DNA of 64,000 nt, from positions 1,364,001 to 1,428,000 of the forward strand of contig NZ_JACCKX010000001.1 of NCBI RefSeq assembly GCF_013423955.1. The letters run 5' to 3'. The position numbers and the translations under genes are program-made. Numbering within the stretch: the stretch's first letter is position 1; every line of letters starts with the position of its first letter. The notes under the pieces were generated by a model. That model was given only the letters and a program-made list of their open reading frames with translations, was not told the DNA's origin and did not search any database. Origin of the DNA: Ottowia beijingensis. Its GTDB lineage: Bacteria; Pseudomonadota; Gammaproteobacteria; Burkholderiales; Burkholderiaceae_C. Positions 38,721 to 47,878 of the stretch are shown piece by piece.

Positions 38721-39971
38721 TCACTTGTAACTGCGCGCATCTTCGATGACCTTGCCGTCGTTGGGCAGGCTGCCAGGCGCCACCACCTCGACCTCGCCGC
38801 GCAGCTTGGTGACGTCGCGCACGGCCTCGGCCACGCGCTCGCCCAGGCCCTGCGCGCCGGCGGATTCGATGAGCAGCTTCATGCGGTCGTCGGCCATTTC
38901 GCCGCTGACGACCAGGCGCGCGCGCGTCACTTCAGGAAAGCGCCGGACGATCTCGGCCACCTGGCCGGGGTGCACGAACATGCCCTTGATCTTGGTGGTC
39001 TGGTCGGCGCGGCCCAGCCAGCCCTTGATGCGCGCATTGGTGCGGCCGGTGGGGCAGGTGCCCGGCAGCACGGCCGACAGGTCGCCGGTGCCGAAGCGCA
39101 CCAGCGGGTAGTCGGGGTTGAACACGGTGACGACGACCTCGCCCACCTCGCCTTCGGCCACCGGGTCGCCGGTGCCGGGGCGCACGATCTCGACGATGCA
39201 GTGCTCGTCCAGCACCAGGCCCTGGCGCGACGCGGTTTCGTAGGCGATCAGGCCAACGTCGGCGGTGGCGTAGCTCTGGTAGACGGCCAGGCCGCGCTCG
39301 CTGAACCAGTCGCGCAGGCTGGGCGGAAAGGCTTCGCCGCCGACCAGGCCCTTCTTCAGGCTGGCGATGTCGCTGCCGCTCTCGGCCGCCTTCTCGACCA
39401 GGATGCGCAGAAAGCTGGGCGTGCCCAGGTAGGCCTGCGGCTTCAGGTCGGCGATGGCCTGCAGCTGCTGCTCGGTCTGCCCGGTGCCGGCAGGGAAAAC
39501 GGTGCAGCCCACGGCGTGCGCGCCGCTTTCCATGATGAAGGCGCCGGGCGTCATGTGGTAGCTGAAGGCGTTGTGCACCAGGTCGCCGGCGCGAAAGCCG
39601 GCCGCGACCATGGCGCGGGCGGCGCGCCAGTAATCGCGCGCCGTGCCCTCTGGCTCGTAGATGGGGCCGGGGCTGGCGTACAGGCGCGGCATGGCGGGGC
39701 CGTAGCGCACGGCGGCAAAGCCGCCGAAGGCGTCGCGCCCCGCCGCACGGCTGGCCTGCTGGCGCGCCAGCAGCTCGCTCTTGCGCGTGACCGGCAGGCG
39801 CGCCAGCGCGGCGCGCGAGGTGACGGCCGCCGCATCGACACCAGCCAGGATCTCGCCCAGCGCCGCGCTGTGCGCCTGCGCGTGCGCGATCTGCCGCGGC
39901 AGCGCGGCCATCAGCGCGGCCTCGCGTTCGGCAGGGTCGCGGGTTTCCAGGGCGTCGAAGAATTCGCTCAT
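38721..39971 (-). CDS. phenylacetate-CoA ligase (PaaK-like) family protein
   Basis: 416-residue adenylate-forming ligase of the PaaK group: MPRLYASPGPIYEPEGTARD, LVHNAFSYHMTPGAFIMESG, FPAGTGQTEQQLQAIADLKP, TPSFLRILVEKAAE, QSYATADVGLIAYET, PLVRFGTGDLSAVLPG, RIKGWLGRADQTTKIKGMFV. Expected to make a CoA thioester of an aryl or aryl-acetic acid. Intact frame. It lies downstream of livF on the same strand and so probably activates what the Liv system imports. Confidence 0.87.
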   Translation of the reverse strand: MSEFFDALETRDPAEREAALMAALPRQIAHAQAHSAALGEILAGVDAAAVTSRAALARLPVTRKSELLARQQASRAAGRDAFGGFAAVRYGPAMPRLYASPGPIYEPEGTARDYWRAARAMVAAGFRAGDLVHNAFSYHMTPGAFIMESGAHAVGCTVFPAGTGQTEQQLQAIADLKPQAYLGTPSFLRILVEKAAESGSDIASLKKGLVGGEAFPPSLRDWFSERGLAVYQSYATADVGLIAYETASRQGLVLDEHCIVEIVRPGTGDPVAEGEVGEVVVTVFNPDYPLVRFGTGDLSAVLPGTCPTGRTNARIKGWLGRADQTTKIKGMFVHPGQVAEIVRRFPEVTRARLVVSGEMADDRMKLLIESAGAQGLGERVAEAVRDVTKLRGEVEVVAPGSLPNDGKVIEDARSYK

Positions 39972-40000
39972 GGCGTCATCCTTGGTTGGCGATTGCTTTT

Positions 40001-40228
40001 GTTTTGATAGCTTCCGGCGCTGAAGGGAAAAGCGCTGGCAGCTGTTTTCATCCACATATCTCGATGGAGCCGGAATGGCCCTCACCCCCGCCCTCTCCCA
40101 GCGGGAGAGGGGTTTCATGGGGCGCAAGCGCCGCGCCTGCACACAAGCCATTCGCACTGCAAAGAACCCATTTCTTGGCTGCTTCTTCTGCGTCTTCTGC
40201 GAAACCTTGGCGTCCTCTGCGTCCGGCT
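40001..40228. repeat. cluster of three intergenic repeats (R3, CCCTCTCCC-type, R5)
   Basis: R3-like TTTTGATAGCTTCCGGCGCT at 40001-40047, CCCTCACCCCCGCCCTCTCC at 40079-40112, and CTTCTTCTGCGTCTTCTGCG with CCTCTGCGTCCGGCTG at 40160-40228. No gene fits between livF and the PaaK-like gene. Confidence 0.7.
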
Positions 40229-40247
40229 GTTCGGCTGTCCGGCTGCT

Positions 40248-41102
40248 TCAAGCCAGCCACCGCTTGCGCCGCTTGTAGCTCTTGACGTCCTTGAAGCTCT
40301 TGCGCTCGCCACCGCCCACGCCCAGGTAGAACTCCTTGACGTCCTCGTTGCTGGCCAGGTCGCTGGCCTTGCCGTCCATCACCACGCGGCCGCTTTCCAT
40401 GATGTAGCCGTAGTCGGCGTACTTCAGCGCCATGTTGGTGTTCTGCTCGGCCAGCAGGAAGGTGGTCTTTTCCTTGCTGTTCAGGTCCTTGACGATGTTG
40501 AACACCTCTTCCACGATCTGCGGCGCCAGGCCCATGCTGGGTTCGTCCAGCAGCACCATGTCGGGATTGCACATCAGCGCGCGGCCGATGGCGCACATCT
40601 GCTGCTCGCCGCCCGAGGTGTAGGCCGCCTGGCTGGTGCGGCGCGTCTTCAGGCGCGGGAAGTAGGCGTAGACCTTTTCCAGGTTGCGTGCGATCTCGGC
40701 CTTGTCGGTGCGGGTGTAGGCGCCGGTGAGCAGGTTTTCCTCGATCGTCAGGTGGGCGAAGCAGTGGCGCCCCTCCATCACCTGCACCACGCCGCGCTTG
40801 ACCAGATCGGCCGGCGTGAGCGCCTCGATGCGCTCGCCCTTGTACTCGATGCTGCCCTTGGTGACCTCGCCGCGCTCGCCCTTGAGCAGGTTGGAGATGG
40901 CGCGCAGTGTGGTCGTCTTGCCCGCGCCGTTGCCGCCCAGGATGGCGACGATGCCGCTCTTGGGCACCGTGAGCGAGACGCCCTTGAGCACCAGGATCAC
41001 GTGGTTGTAGATGACCTCGATGCCGTTGACAACGAGCAACGGCGCCCCCGCGCCGGCAGGCGCGGCCGCCGTGGCGGGGGCTTCGGTGACAAGCTGGCTC
41101 AT
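40248..41102 (-). CDS. livF: branched-chain amino acid-type ABC transporter ATP-binding protein LivF
   Basis: 284 residues with Walker A (GGNGAGKTTT), Q-loop region (VVQVMEGRHCFAHLT), ABC signature (TSGGEQQM), Walker B (MVLLDEPS) and switch His replaced within LLAEQNTNMAL as usual for LivF. It drives import together with LivG, LivH, LivM and LivK. Intact frame. It is separated from livK by a stable hairpin. The cluster's CoA ligases suggest carboxylic or aromatic acids rather than leucine as substrate. Confidence 0.92.
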   Translation of the reverse strand: MSQLVTEAPATAAAPAGAGAPLLVVNGIEVIYNHVILVLKGVSLTVPKSGIVAILGGNGAGKTTTLRAISNLLKGERGEVTKGSIEYKGERIEALTPADLVKRGVVQVMEGRHCFAHLTIEENLLTGAYTRTDKAEIARNLEKVYAYFPRLKTRRTSQAAYTSGGEQQMCAIGRALMCNPDMVLLDEPSMGLAPQIVEEVFNIVKDLNSKEKTTFLLAEQNTNMALKYADYGYIMESGRVVMDGKASDLASNEDVKEFYLGVGGGERKSFKDVKSYKRRKRWLA

Positions 41103-41128
41103 GCAGGCTCCAGAACAGATTCAGTACC

Positions 41129-41156
41129 GGCGGCGCCCGCCGAAACGGGCGCCGCC
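41129..41156. terminator. hairpin between livK and livF
   Basis: GGCGGCGCCCG/CGGGCGCCGCC stem with a six-base loop, directly after the livK stop. No T-run, so more likely an attenuator or 3'-end stabiliser of livK mRNA than a full terminator. Confidence 0.6.
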
Positions 41157-41165
41157 CTCGGCCCC

Positions 41166-42469
41166 TTACTTGCAGTCACGCATCTTGATGTTCTTTTCCT
41201 TGGCATACCGCTCGCCGTACTCCTTGACCAGCGGCTCGACCAGCGACTTGTCGGCCTGGTACCAGTCGGACACCACCTTCCAACCGCTGCCGTCCCACTG
41301 CGCGATGCGCGCCCAGTCGGTGCCCAGGTGGTTGGTGCAGCTGGTCTGGATGGGACGCAGGATCTTGCCAAAGCCCAGCTCGTTCAGGCGCTCCTGCGTC
41401 AGGTTCAGGTTCTCGTAGCCCCAGCGCACCTGCTCGGACGTCATCACCTTGCCCTTGCCGAACTTCTCTTGCGCGGCACGGATGGCCTCCACCTGCAGCA
41501 TCGAGATGACCATGCCACGCGTGTGGGCCATGGCGCCCAGTTCCTTCGGGTCCTTGGCAGTGCCCTGGCCCTTGTCATAGAGCATGGCCTTGACGTCGTC
41601 ATGCACCTTGTCGCGCTCGGCCGTGTTGTGGATGGTGGCGGCGTTGTAGCCCTTGGCACCGGCGCCGATGTCCTTCACGTCGTGGTCGGAGCCGGCCCAC
41701 CAGATGGCGTAGATCTTCTCGCGCGGGAAGTTGGTCGCCTGTGCCTCGCGGATGGCGGCGGGCGTCATCACGCCGGCCGACCACAGCAGCACGTAGTCGG
41801 GGCGCTGCTGACGAATCTGCAGCCAGGTGGACTTCTGCTCGACGCCGGGCGCGGTGACGGGCAGCATCAGCAGCTGAAAACCCTCCTTTTCGGCGCGCTT
41901 TTGCAGCAGCGGGATCGGCTCCTTGCCGTAGGGCGAGTCGTGGTAGACCAGTGCGATCTTCTTGCCCTTCAGGCTGCCCTTCTCCTTCTTCAGGATGTCC
42001 TGGATCATGGCGTCGGCCGCCGTCCAGTAGCTGCCCATGAAGGGAAAGTTCCACTCGAACACGCGGCCGTCGGCCGACTGCGACAGGCCGTAGCCCATGG
42101 TGATGATGGGCATCTTGTCGCCCGCCGCCTTGTCGGTGAGGGCGAAGGTGATGCCGGTGGATTGCGTGTCAAAGCCGGCCGCGCCCCGCCGCGGTTCTTC
42201 AGGCGCTCGTAGCACTCCACGCCCTTGGCGGTGTCGTAGGCGGTCTCGCACTCTTCATAGGCGATCTTCACGCCGTTGATGCCGCCGCGCGCGTTGACCA
42301 GCTTCAGATAGTCCTGCTTGCCGTCGGCCCATGGAATGCCCAGCGGGGCGAACTGGCCGGTGCGGTACACCAGCAGCGGGATGAATTGCTCCTGTGCGAA
42401 CGCAGCGCCGGAGCTGAGCGTCGAGGCCGCGACCACGGCGGCGGCGATCAAGGTCTTGGAAAGCTTCAT
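41166..42469 (-). CDS. livK: Liv-type ABC transporter substrate-binding protein (one frameshift)
   Basis: Periplasmic receptor of about 434 residues. Signal peptide MKLSKTLIAAAVVAASTLSS with an AGGAGA site upstream; mature start QEQFIPLLVYRTGQFAPLGI. Other parts: VKIAYEECETAYDTAKGVEC, KMPIITMGYGLSQSADGRVF, IALVYHDSPYGKEPIPLLQK, IRQQRPDYVLLWSAGVMTPA. The break near 42187 (one G missing in GGGG) is followed by GAAGFDTQSTGITFAL. It resembles receptors encoded in aromatic-acid operons more than classical LivJ/K. Confidence 0.88.
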
Positions 42470-42691
42470 GGATGTCTCCTTCGGTGTTGATTGAAGCAAC
42501 GGAAAAACGACTCAGCGAAACGACCGGATGTCAGGGTGAACCAGAGCAGGGATCAAGCACCCCCACCACCGATGGCCGCGGAGCAGGCCAGGCCAGCGAA
42601 CGCCGTGGCCGGACCTGTGCCGGCCACTGGCGTTGCCCCTCCTCCGACAGGAGAGGAGGGAAGGCGCGAAGCGACTCAGGGAGGTGCATAT
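42470..42691. other. non-coding gap between livM and livK
   Basis: Contains a short CCCCTCCTCCGACAGGAGAG inverted repeat near 42635-42665 and otherwise no feature I can support. Confidence 0.4.
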
Positions 42692-43754
42692 TTAGTGAGG
42701 GAACGGCCACACGCGCAGCTTCTGGCGCGCCGTGGACCAAAGGCGTGCCAGGCCGTGCGGCTCGACGATCAGGAAGAACACGATCAGTGCGCCGAAGATC
42801 ATGTGCTCCAGGTAGGTGGCCGTGGCGGTGGACAGGGGCAGGCCCAGCCAGTGCGGCACGTAGTTCAGAAACAGCGGCAGCAGCACGAAGAACGCGGCGC
42901 CGAACAGGCTGCCGACGATGGAGCCCAGCCCGCCGATGATGATCATGAACAGCAACTGGAACGAGCGGTCGATGCTGAACGCCGCCGGCTCCCACGCGCC
43001 CAGATGCACGAAGGCCCACAGCGCCCCCGCCACGCCGACGATGAAACTGCTGACGCCGAAGGCGCTGAGCTTGGCGTACATCGGGCGGATGCCGATCACG
43101 GCGGCGGCCACGTCCATGTCGCGGATGGCCATCCACTCGCGCCCGATGGCGCTGCGCACCAGGTTCTTGGCGGCCAGGGCAATCAGGCACAGGATGGCCA
43201 GGCACAGCAGGTACTTTTCCATCGGCGTGTCGATCTGCCAGCCGGCGATCGACAGTTGACCGGCGCTCACCGAGCCGGACGAGGAGTGGTTGGTGACCCA
43301 CGCCGCGCGGCTGGTGAGCCAGTCCATGAAGAACTGCGCCGCCAGCGTGGCCACCGCCAGGTACAACCCGCGGATGCGCAGGCTGGGCAGGCCGAACACC
43401 ATGCCGAACACCATGGCGATGAGCCCGCCCCCAGCAGCGCCAGCAGCAGCGGCATGCCGTCGAAGCGCGCCTGCAGGTTGAAGGCGGCATACGCCCCACA
43501 GCCATGAAGGCGCCGGTACCCAGCGAGATCTGGCCGCAGTAGCCGACCAGGATATTCAGCCCAAGCGCGCCCAGCGCCATGATGACGAAGGGGATCAGCA
43601 TCGCCTGGAACACGTAGTCGGTGGCCAGCATCGGGACCACGACGAAGGCCAGCACCAGCACCGCGAAGATGGCCACGCGGTCCTGCGCGATGGGAAATAT
43701 CTGCTGGTCCGCGCGGTAGCTCGTCTTGAACTGGCCGTTTTCTCGGTAGAACAT
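42692..43754 (-). CDS. livM: Liv-type ABC transporter permease LivM (two frameshifts)
   Basis: Starts MFYRENGQFKTSYRADQQIF at ATG 43754. Helices include VAIFAVLVLAFVVVPMLATD, NILVGYCGQISLGTGAFMAV, VFGMVFGLPSLRIRGLYLAV and QLLFMIIIGGLGSIVGSLFG; the EAA-like loop IGREWMAIRDMDVAAAVIGI is present. One G is missing at each break, near 43497 (before AYAAFNLQARFDGMPLLLAL) and near 43430. Full length is 354 residues after repair. Inner-membrane partner of LivH. Confidence 0.9.
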
Positions 43755-43784
43755 GGCTTGTCTCTCTTCTCGCCGCCGCTCAGA

Positions 43785-43928
43785 CGCGATCGATGATTTT
43801 TGGCTCCGACCCGCTTCGCTTAACCCTGCTGACGCAAAGTGAGTCTTCGCCGAAAAATTCTTTCTTCGCGGCAAGCCGCGAAGCCCCTTCGGTGCTGTCA
43901 TCGCGAATTTCATACGCGATCAATAATT
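43785..43928. repeat. insert flanked by an 18-base direct repeat at the livH 3' end
   Basis: ACGCGATCAATAATTTTT (43913-43930) and ACGCGATCGATGATTTTT (43783-43800) are near-identical and both encode KIIDRV on the minus strand. Between them is about 112 bases with a palindrome (CTTCGCGGCAAGCCGCGAAG). It looks like an insertion that duplicated the end of livH. Confidence 0.6.
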
Positions 43929-44837
43929 TTTCGCCGAACAGGCCTTGCGGGCGCACCAGCAGCACACACAGCGCCAGGCCGTAGGCGAACCAGGTCTCGA
44001 TACCCCCGCCGATCATCGGGCCGAGGTACACCTCCGACAGCTTCTCGCCCACGCCGATGATCAGCCCACCGATGATGGCGCCGGGCAGCGAGGTGAGGCC
44101 GCCCAGGATCACCACCGGCAGTGCCTTCAGTGCCACCAGAGAGAGCGAGAACTGCACCCCCAGCTTGCTGCCCCAGATGATGCCCACCACCAGCGCCACC
44201 ACACCGGCCACCGACCACACGATGACCCACATGCGCCCGAGCGGAATGCCGATGGACTGCGCGGCCTGGTGGTCGTCGGCCACCGCACGCAGAGCGCGGC
44301 CGGTCTTGGTCTTCTGGAAGAACAGCGTCAGCGCCGCCACCAGCACCGCCGCGATGATGGCCGAGTACAGGTCCTCCTTGCTGACCAGCACACCACCGTC
44401 GAACAGGCCCTCGAGGATGAACACCGGCTCCTTGGGCATGCCCACGTTGATGCTGTAGACGGCGCTGCCGAAGATCATCGGCCCCAGGCCGTCGAGCAGG
44501 TAGGCGATGCCCAGCGTGGCCATCAGCAGCGTGATCGGCTCCTGGTTGACCAGGTGCCGCAGCGCCAGTCGCTCTACTGCGTAGGCCACGCCGATCATGA
44601 TGACGATGCTGACCACGATGGACAGCAGCACGCTGATCACCCCTGCTCCATGCCGAGCCAGCGCGGAATCCACTCCGAGAAGCGCGCCATCGCCAGCGCC
44701 GCGAACAGCACCATCGCACCCTGCGCGAAGTTGAACACGCCACTGGCCTTGAAGATCAGCACGAAGCCCAGCGCGACCAGCGCGTACAGCATGCCGGTCA
44801 TCAGGCCGCCGAGCAGGGTTTCGAGAAAGAATCCCAT
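43910..44837 (-). CDS. livH: Liv-type ABC transporter permease LivH (two frameshifts)
   Basis: Starts MGFFLETLLGGLMTGMLYAL at ATG 44837; further helices are VLLSIVVSIVIMIGVAYAVE, ITLLMATLGIAYLLDGLGPM, RMWVIVWSVAGVVALVVGII and VILGGLTSLPGAIIGGLIIG. One G is missing near 44643 (EQG to VISVLLS). At the end GEK is followed by a run of five A; with six, it reads KIIDRV and stops at 43910, giving 309 residues. As written, the frame instead runs on to a second KIIDRV and stop at 43780. Inner-membrane permease. Confidence 0.87.
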
Positions 44838-44856
44838 TTGTCTTGTCTCCGCGCGA

Positions 44857-45707
44857 TCAGTGGCTGGTACCCAGGTAGGCCCGGATCACGTCTTCGTTGT
44901 TGCGCACTTCATCCGGCGTGCCGTCGCCGATCTTCCTGCCGTAGTCGAGCACCACCACGCGGTCGCTGATGTCCATCACAACGCCCATGTCGTGCTCGAT
45001 CAGCACGACGGTGGTGCCGAACTGCTCGTTGACGTCGAGAATGAAGCGGCTCATGTCCTGCTTCTCCTCCACGTTCATGCCGGCCATCGGCTCGTCCAGC
45101 AGCAGCACCTGCGGCTCCATGGCCAGCGCTCTTCCTAAGTCGACGCGTTTTTGCAGGCCGTAGGGCAACTGGCCCACCGCCGTCTTGCGGTGCGCCTGGA
45201 TCTCGAGGAAGTCGATGATCTGCTCGACGAATTCGCGATGCCGGATCTCCTCCCGCTCGGCCGGGCCGATGCGCAGCGCCTGCAGCAGGATGTTGCTCTT
45301 GATCTTGAGGTTGCGACCCGACATGATGTTGTCGAGGACGCTCATGCCCTTGAACAAGGCCAGGTTCTGAAATGTGCGCGCCACACCCATCTCGGCCACC
45401 TGGCGCGAGTTCATGTGGCTGAAGGTCTTGCCGCGGAAGGTGATCGAACCTTCCTGCGGCGTGTAGACACCGTTGATGCAGTTGAGCATCGACGACTTGC
45501 CGGCGCCGTTGGGGCCGATGATGGCGCGGATCTCGTGCTCCTTGACGTTGAACGAGATGTCGGTGAGCGCCTTCACGCCGCCGAAGCGCAGGCTGATGTT
45601 CTGGATGTCCAGAATCACGTCGCCGATATTTTTGAGCCCAATTGGCCTTCAGCGCTTGCGGGACGGGCGCTGGTAGCTACCATTTCAGGAGCATTCACAT
45701 CACTCAT
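44857..45707 (-). CDS. livG: Liv-type ABC transporter ATP-binding protein LivG (one frameshift near the N terminus)
   Basis: Walker A IIGPNGAGKSSMLNCINGVY, signature region LPYGLQKRVDLGRALAMEPQ, Walker B VLLLDEPMAGMN, switch His VVLIEHDMGVVMDISD. The conserved core begins ILDIQNISLRFGGVKALTDI. Upstream, ATG 45707 overlaps the acyl-CoA synthetase stop (ATGA) and one A added to AAAAA near 45630 joins MSDVNAPEMVATSARPASAE to the core, giving 283 residues. That extension is encoded largely by an R3 repeat. An alternative start is internal, near 45618. Confidence 0.88.
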
Positions 45708-47637
45708 GCCGCGCTCCTCACAGGGGCGAAAGTCTTGGCATCGAGGATCTGCAGATTGGCCGACACCTTGCCGGTGCGCCCGTCCTCGAACTTCACCGCG
45801 GTCTCGATGAACTGCTCGGCCTTGCCCGAATACAGCGCGTCGATCAGCACGCCGTACTTCTCGGCGATGAAGCCGCGGCGCACCTTGCGCGTGCGGGTCA
45901 GCTCGTCGTCGTCCGGGTCCAGTTCCTTGTGCAGCACCAGGAAGCGCTGGACCTGCGTGTCGGCCATGCCTGGCTCGCTGGCCAGGTCGGCGTTCACCTT
46001 CTCGACGCAGTCCTTCATCATCGTCAGCACCTCGGGCTTGCCGGCCAGGTCGACGTAGCCCGCATAGGGCAGGCCCTGGCGCTCGGCCCAGTTGCCCACG
46101 GCCTCGAAGTCGATGTTGATGAAGGCGCAGACCTTGTCGCGCTCATGGCCGAAACACACGGCTTCCTTGATCTGCGGGAAGAACTTGAGTTTGTTCTCGA
46201 TGTAGTTGGGCGCGAACATGGCGCCGCCGGCCATCTTGCCCACGTCCTTGGCGCGGTCGATGATGATGAGATGGCCATCCGGGTCGAGCACGCCCGCGTC
46301 GCCGGTCTTGAAGTAGCCGTTCTCGTCGATCACCTCGGCCGTGGCGTCGGGGCGCTTGTAGTACTCCTTGAGCACCGAGACACCCTTGACCAGCACCTCG
46401 CCGTTGTCGGCAATCTTGAGTTCGATGCCCGGCGCGGCCTGGCCCACGCTGTTCAGCTTCACCTGGCCGTTCTTCTGGATGCAGACGTAGGCGCAGGTCT
46501 CGGTCTGGCCATACAGCTGTTTGAGGTTCACGCCGATGGAGCGGAAGAACTTGAACAGCTCGGGCCCGATGGCCGCACCGGCCGTGTAGGCCACGCGGAT
46601 GCGCGACAGGCCCATGGCGTTCTTCAGCGGGCCGTACACCAGGAAGTTGCCCAGCGCGTACATCAGGCGGTCGGCGCCGCCCACCGGCTTGCCGTCCAGG
46701 ATGTCGGAACCCACGCGACCGGCCACGGCCATGAACCTGCGGTGCATCCACTGTTTGAACTTGGCCGCGTCCTCCATGCGGATCGACACCGAGGTCAGCA
46801 TGCCCTCGAACACGCGTGGCGGCGCGAAGTAATACGTCGGGCCGATCTCGCGCATGTCGATGCTCACCGTCTCGCTCGACTCGGGGCAGTTGATGGTGAA
46901 GCCCGCCACCAGCCACTGCGCCAGCGAGAACAGGAAGTCGCCCACCCAGGCCGGCGGCAGGTACGACAGCACGTTGTCCTTGCCCGTCAGCCCGTCGGTC
47001 AGCACGCCGCCCTCGGCCGAGCCGATGAAGCTGGCGTGCGTCTGGCACACGCCCTTGGGGCGCCCGGTGGTGCCCGAGGTGTAGAGGATCACCGCCACAT
47101 CATCGGACTGCACCTGCGCCACCGAGTCGTCGAACAGCTGCGGATGCGCCTGGTCGTGCTGGCTGCCCAGTGCCATCAGCTCGTCCACGCTGATCAGACC
47201 CGGTTGGCTGTAGTTGCGCATGCCGCGCGGGTCGTCGTAGATGATGTGCGTGAGGCCGGACACCGACTCGCGCAGTTCCAGCATCTTGTCGACCTGCTCC
47301 TGGTTCTCGGCGAAGGCGAAGTGCACCTCGGCGTCTTCCAGCACGAAGGCCATCTCGGCCGCCACCGCGTCCTGGTACATCGGCACCGGCACGCCGCGCA
47401 GTGCCTGCACGGCAATGAACATCAGGTACAGGTGCGGGCGGTTGTCGCCCACGATGGCCAGGTTCTGCCCCGGCGTGAAGCCGAGCGCCGCCAGGCCCGA
47501 GGCCAGGGCGCGCACGTCGCCCAGCGCGCGCTGCCAGCTCCAGGTCTGCCAGATGCCGTATTCCTTCTCACGCAGCGCCGGATCCTGCGGGCGCTCGCTG
47601 GCGTGCTTTTGCAGCAGGCGGGGAATGTGGTCGCCAT
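45704..47637 (-). CDS. AMP-dependent (long-chain-type) acyl-CoA synthetase (one frameshift near the start)
   Basis: About 644 residues. MATTFPRLLQKHASERPQDP is obtained by adding one C just after ATG 47637. Motifs: VAVILYTSGTTGRPKGVCQT, LSYLPPAWVGDFLFSLAQWL, QLYGQTETCAYVCIQ, NGYFKTGDAGVLDPDGHLII, IDRAKDVGKMAGGAMFAPNY, and an extended C terminus (ELTRTRKVRRGFIAEKYGVL) typical of the large FadD/ACSL form found in liv operons of Betaproteobacteria. First gene of the leftward operon; its stop overlaps livG. Substrate probably an imported aryl or branched acid. Confidence 0.87.
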
Positions 47638-47725
47638 GAGGGCGTTGTCTCCTTACGCTGTGCGACCCGGTACTTCGCCGGGCCGCTGAATGAGTTCGAT
47701 GGTACGGCGGCACTTTGACGCCATG

Positions 47726-47743
47726 TTGTCGTTTGGACGACAA
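47726..47743. promoter_or_regulatory. inverted repeat upstream of the acyl-CoA synthetase-liv operon
   Basis: TTGTCG-N6-CGACAA, perfect arms, about 90 bases upstream of ATG 47637. Fits a TetR-type operator; the regulator gene is not in the window. Confidence 0.5.
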
Positions 47744-47878
47744 TTGATAGCCGTTTTGATCCGGTCTTACCTAACCGCCGCCGCGTGCCCCAGGGCTGCG
47801 CGACGATGCCCAACCCCTAGAATCCCGAGCTCCCGGCGCGTCGGGTCATTGGCTTCGATGTCGCCTCCACCCTGAACC

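Noticed and set aside
43780..43909. A genuine 43-residue C-terminal extension of LivH
   Set aside because: The tail appears only because one A is missing in a run and passes through a repeat insert; the family ends at the first KIIDRV.
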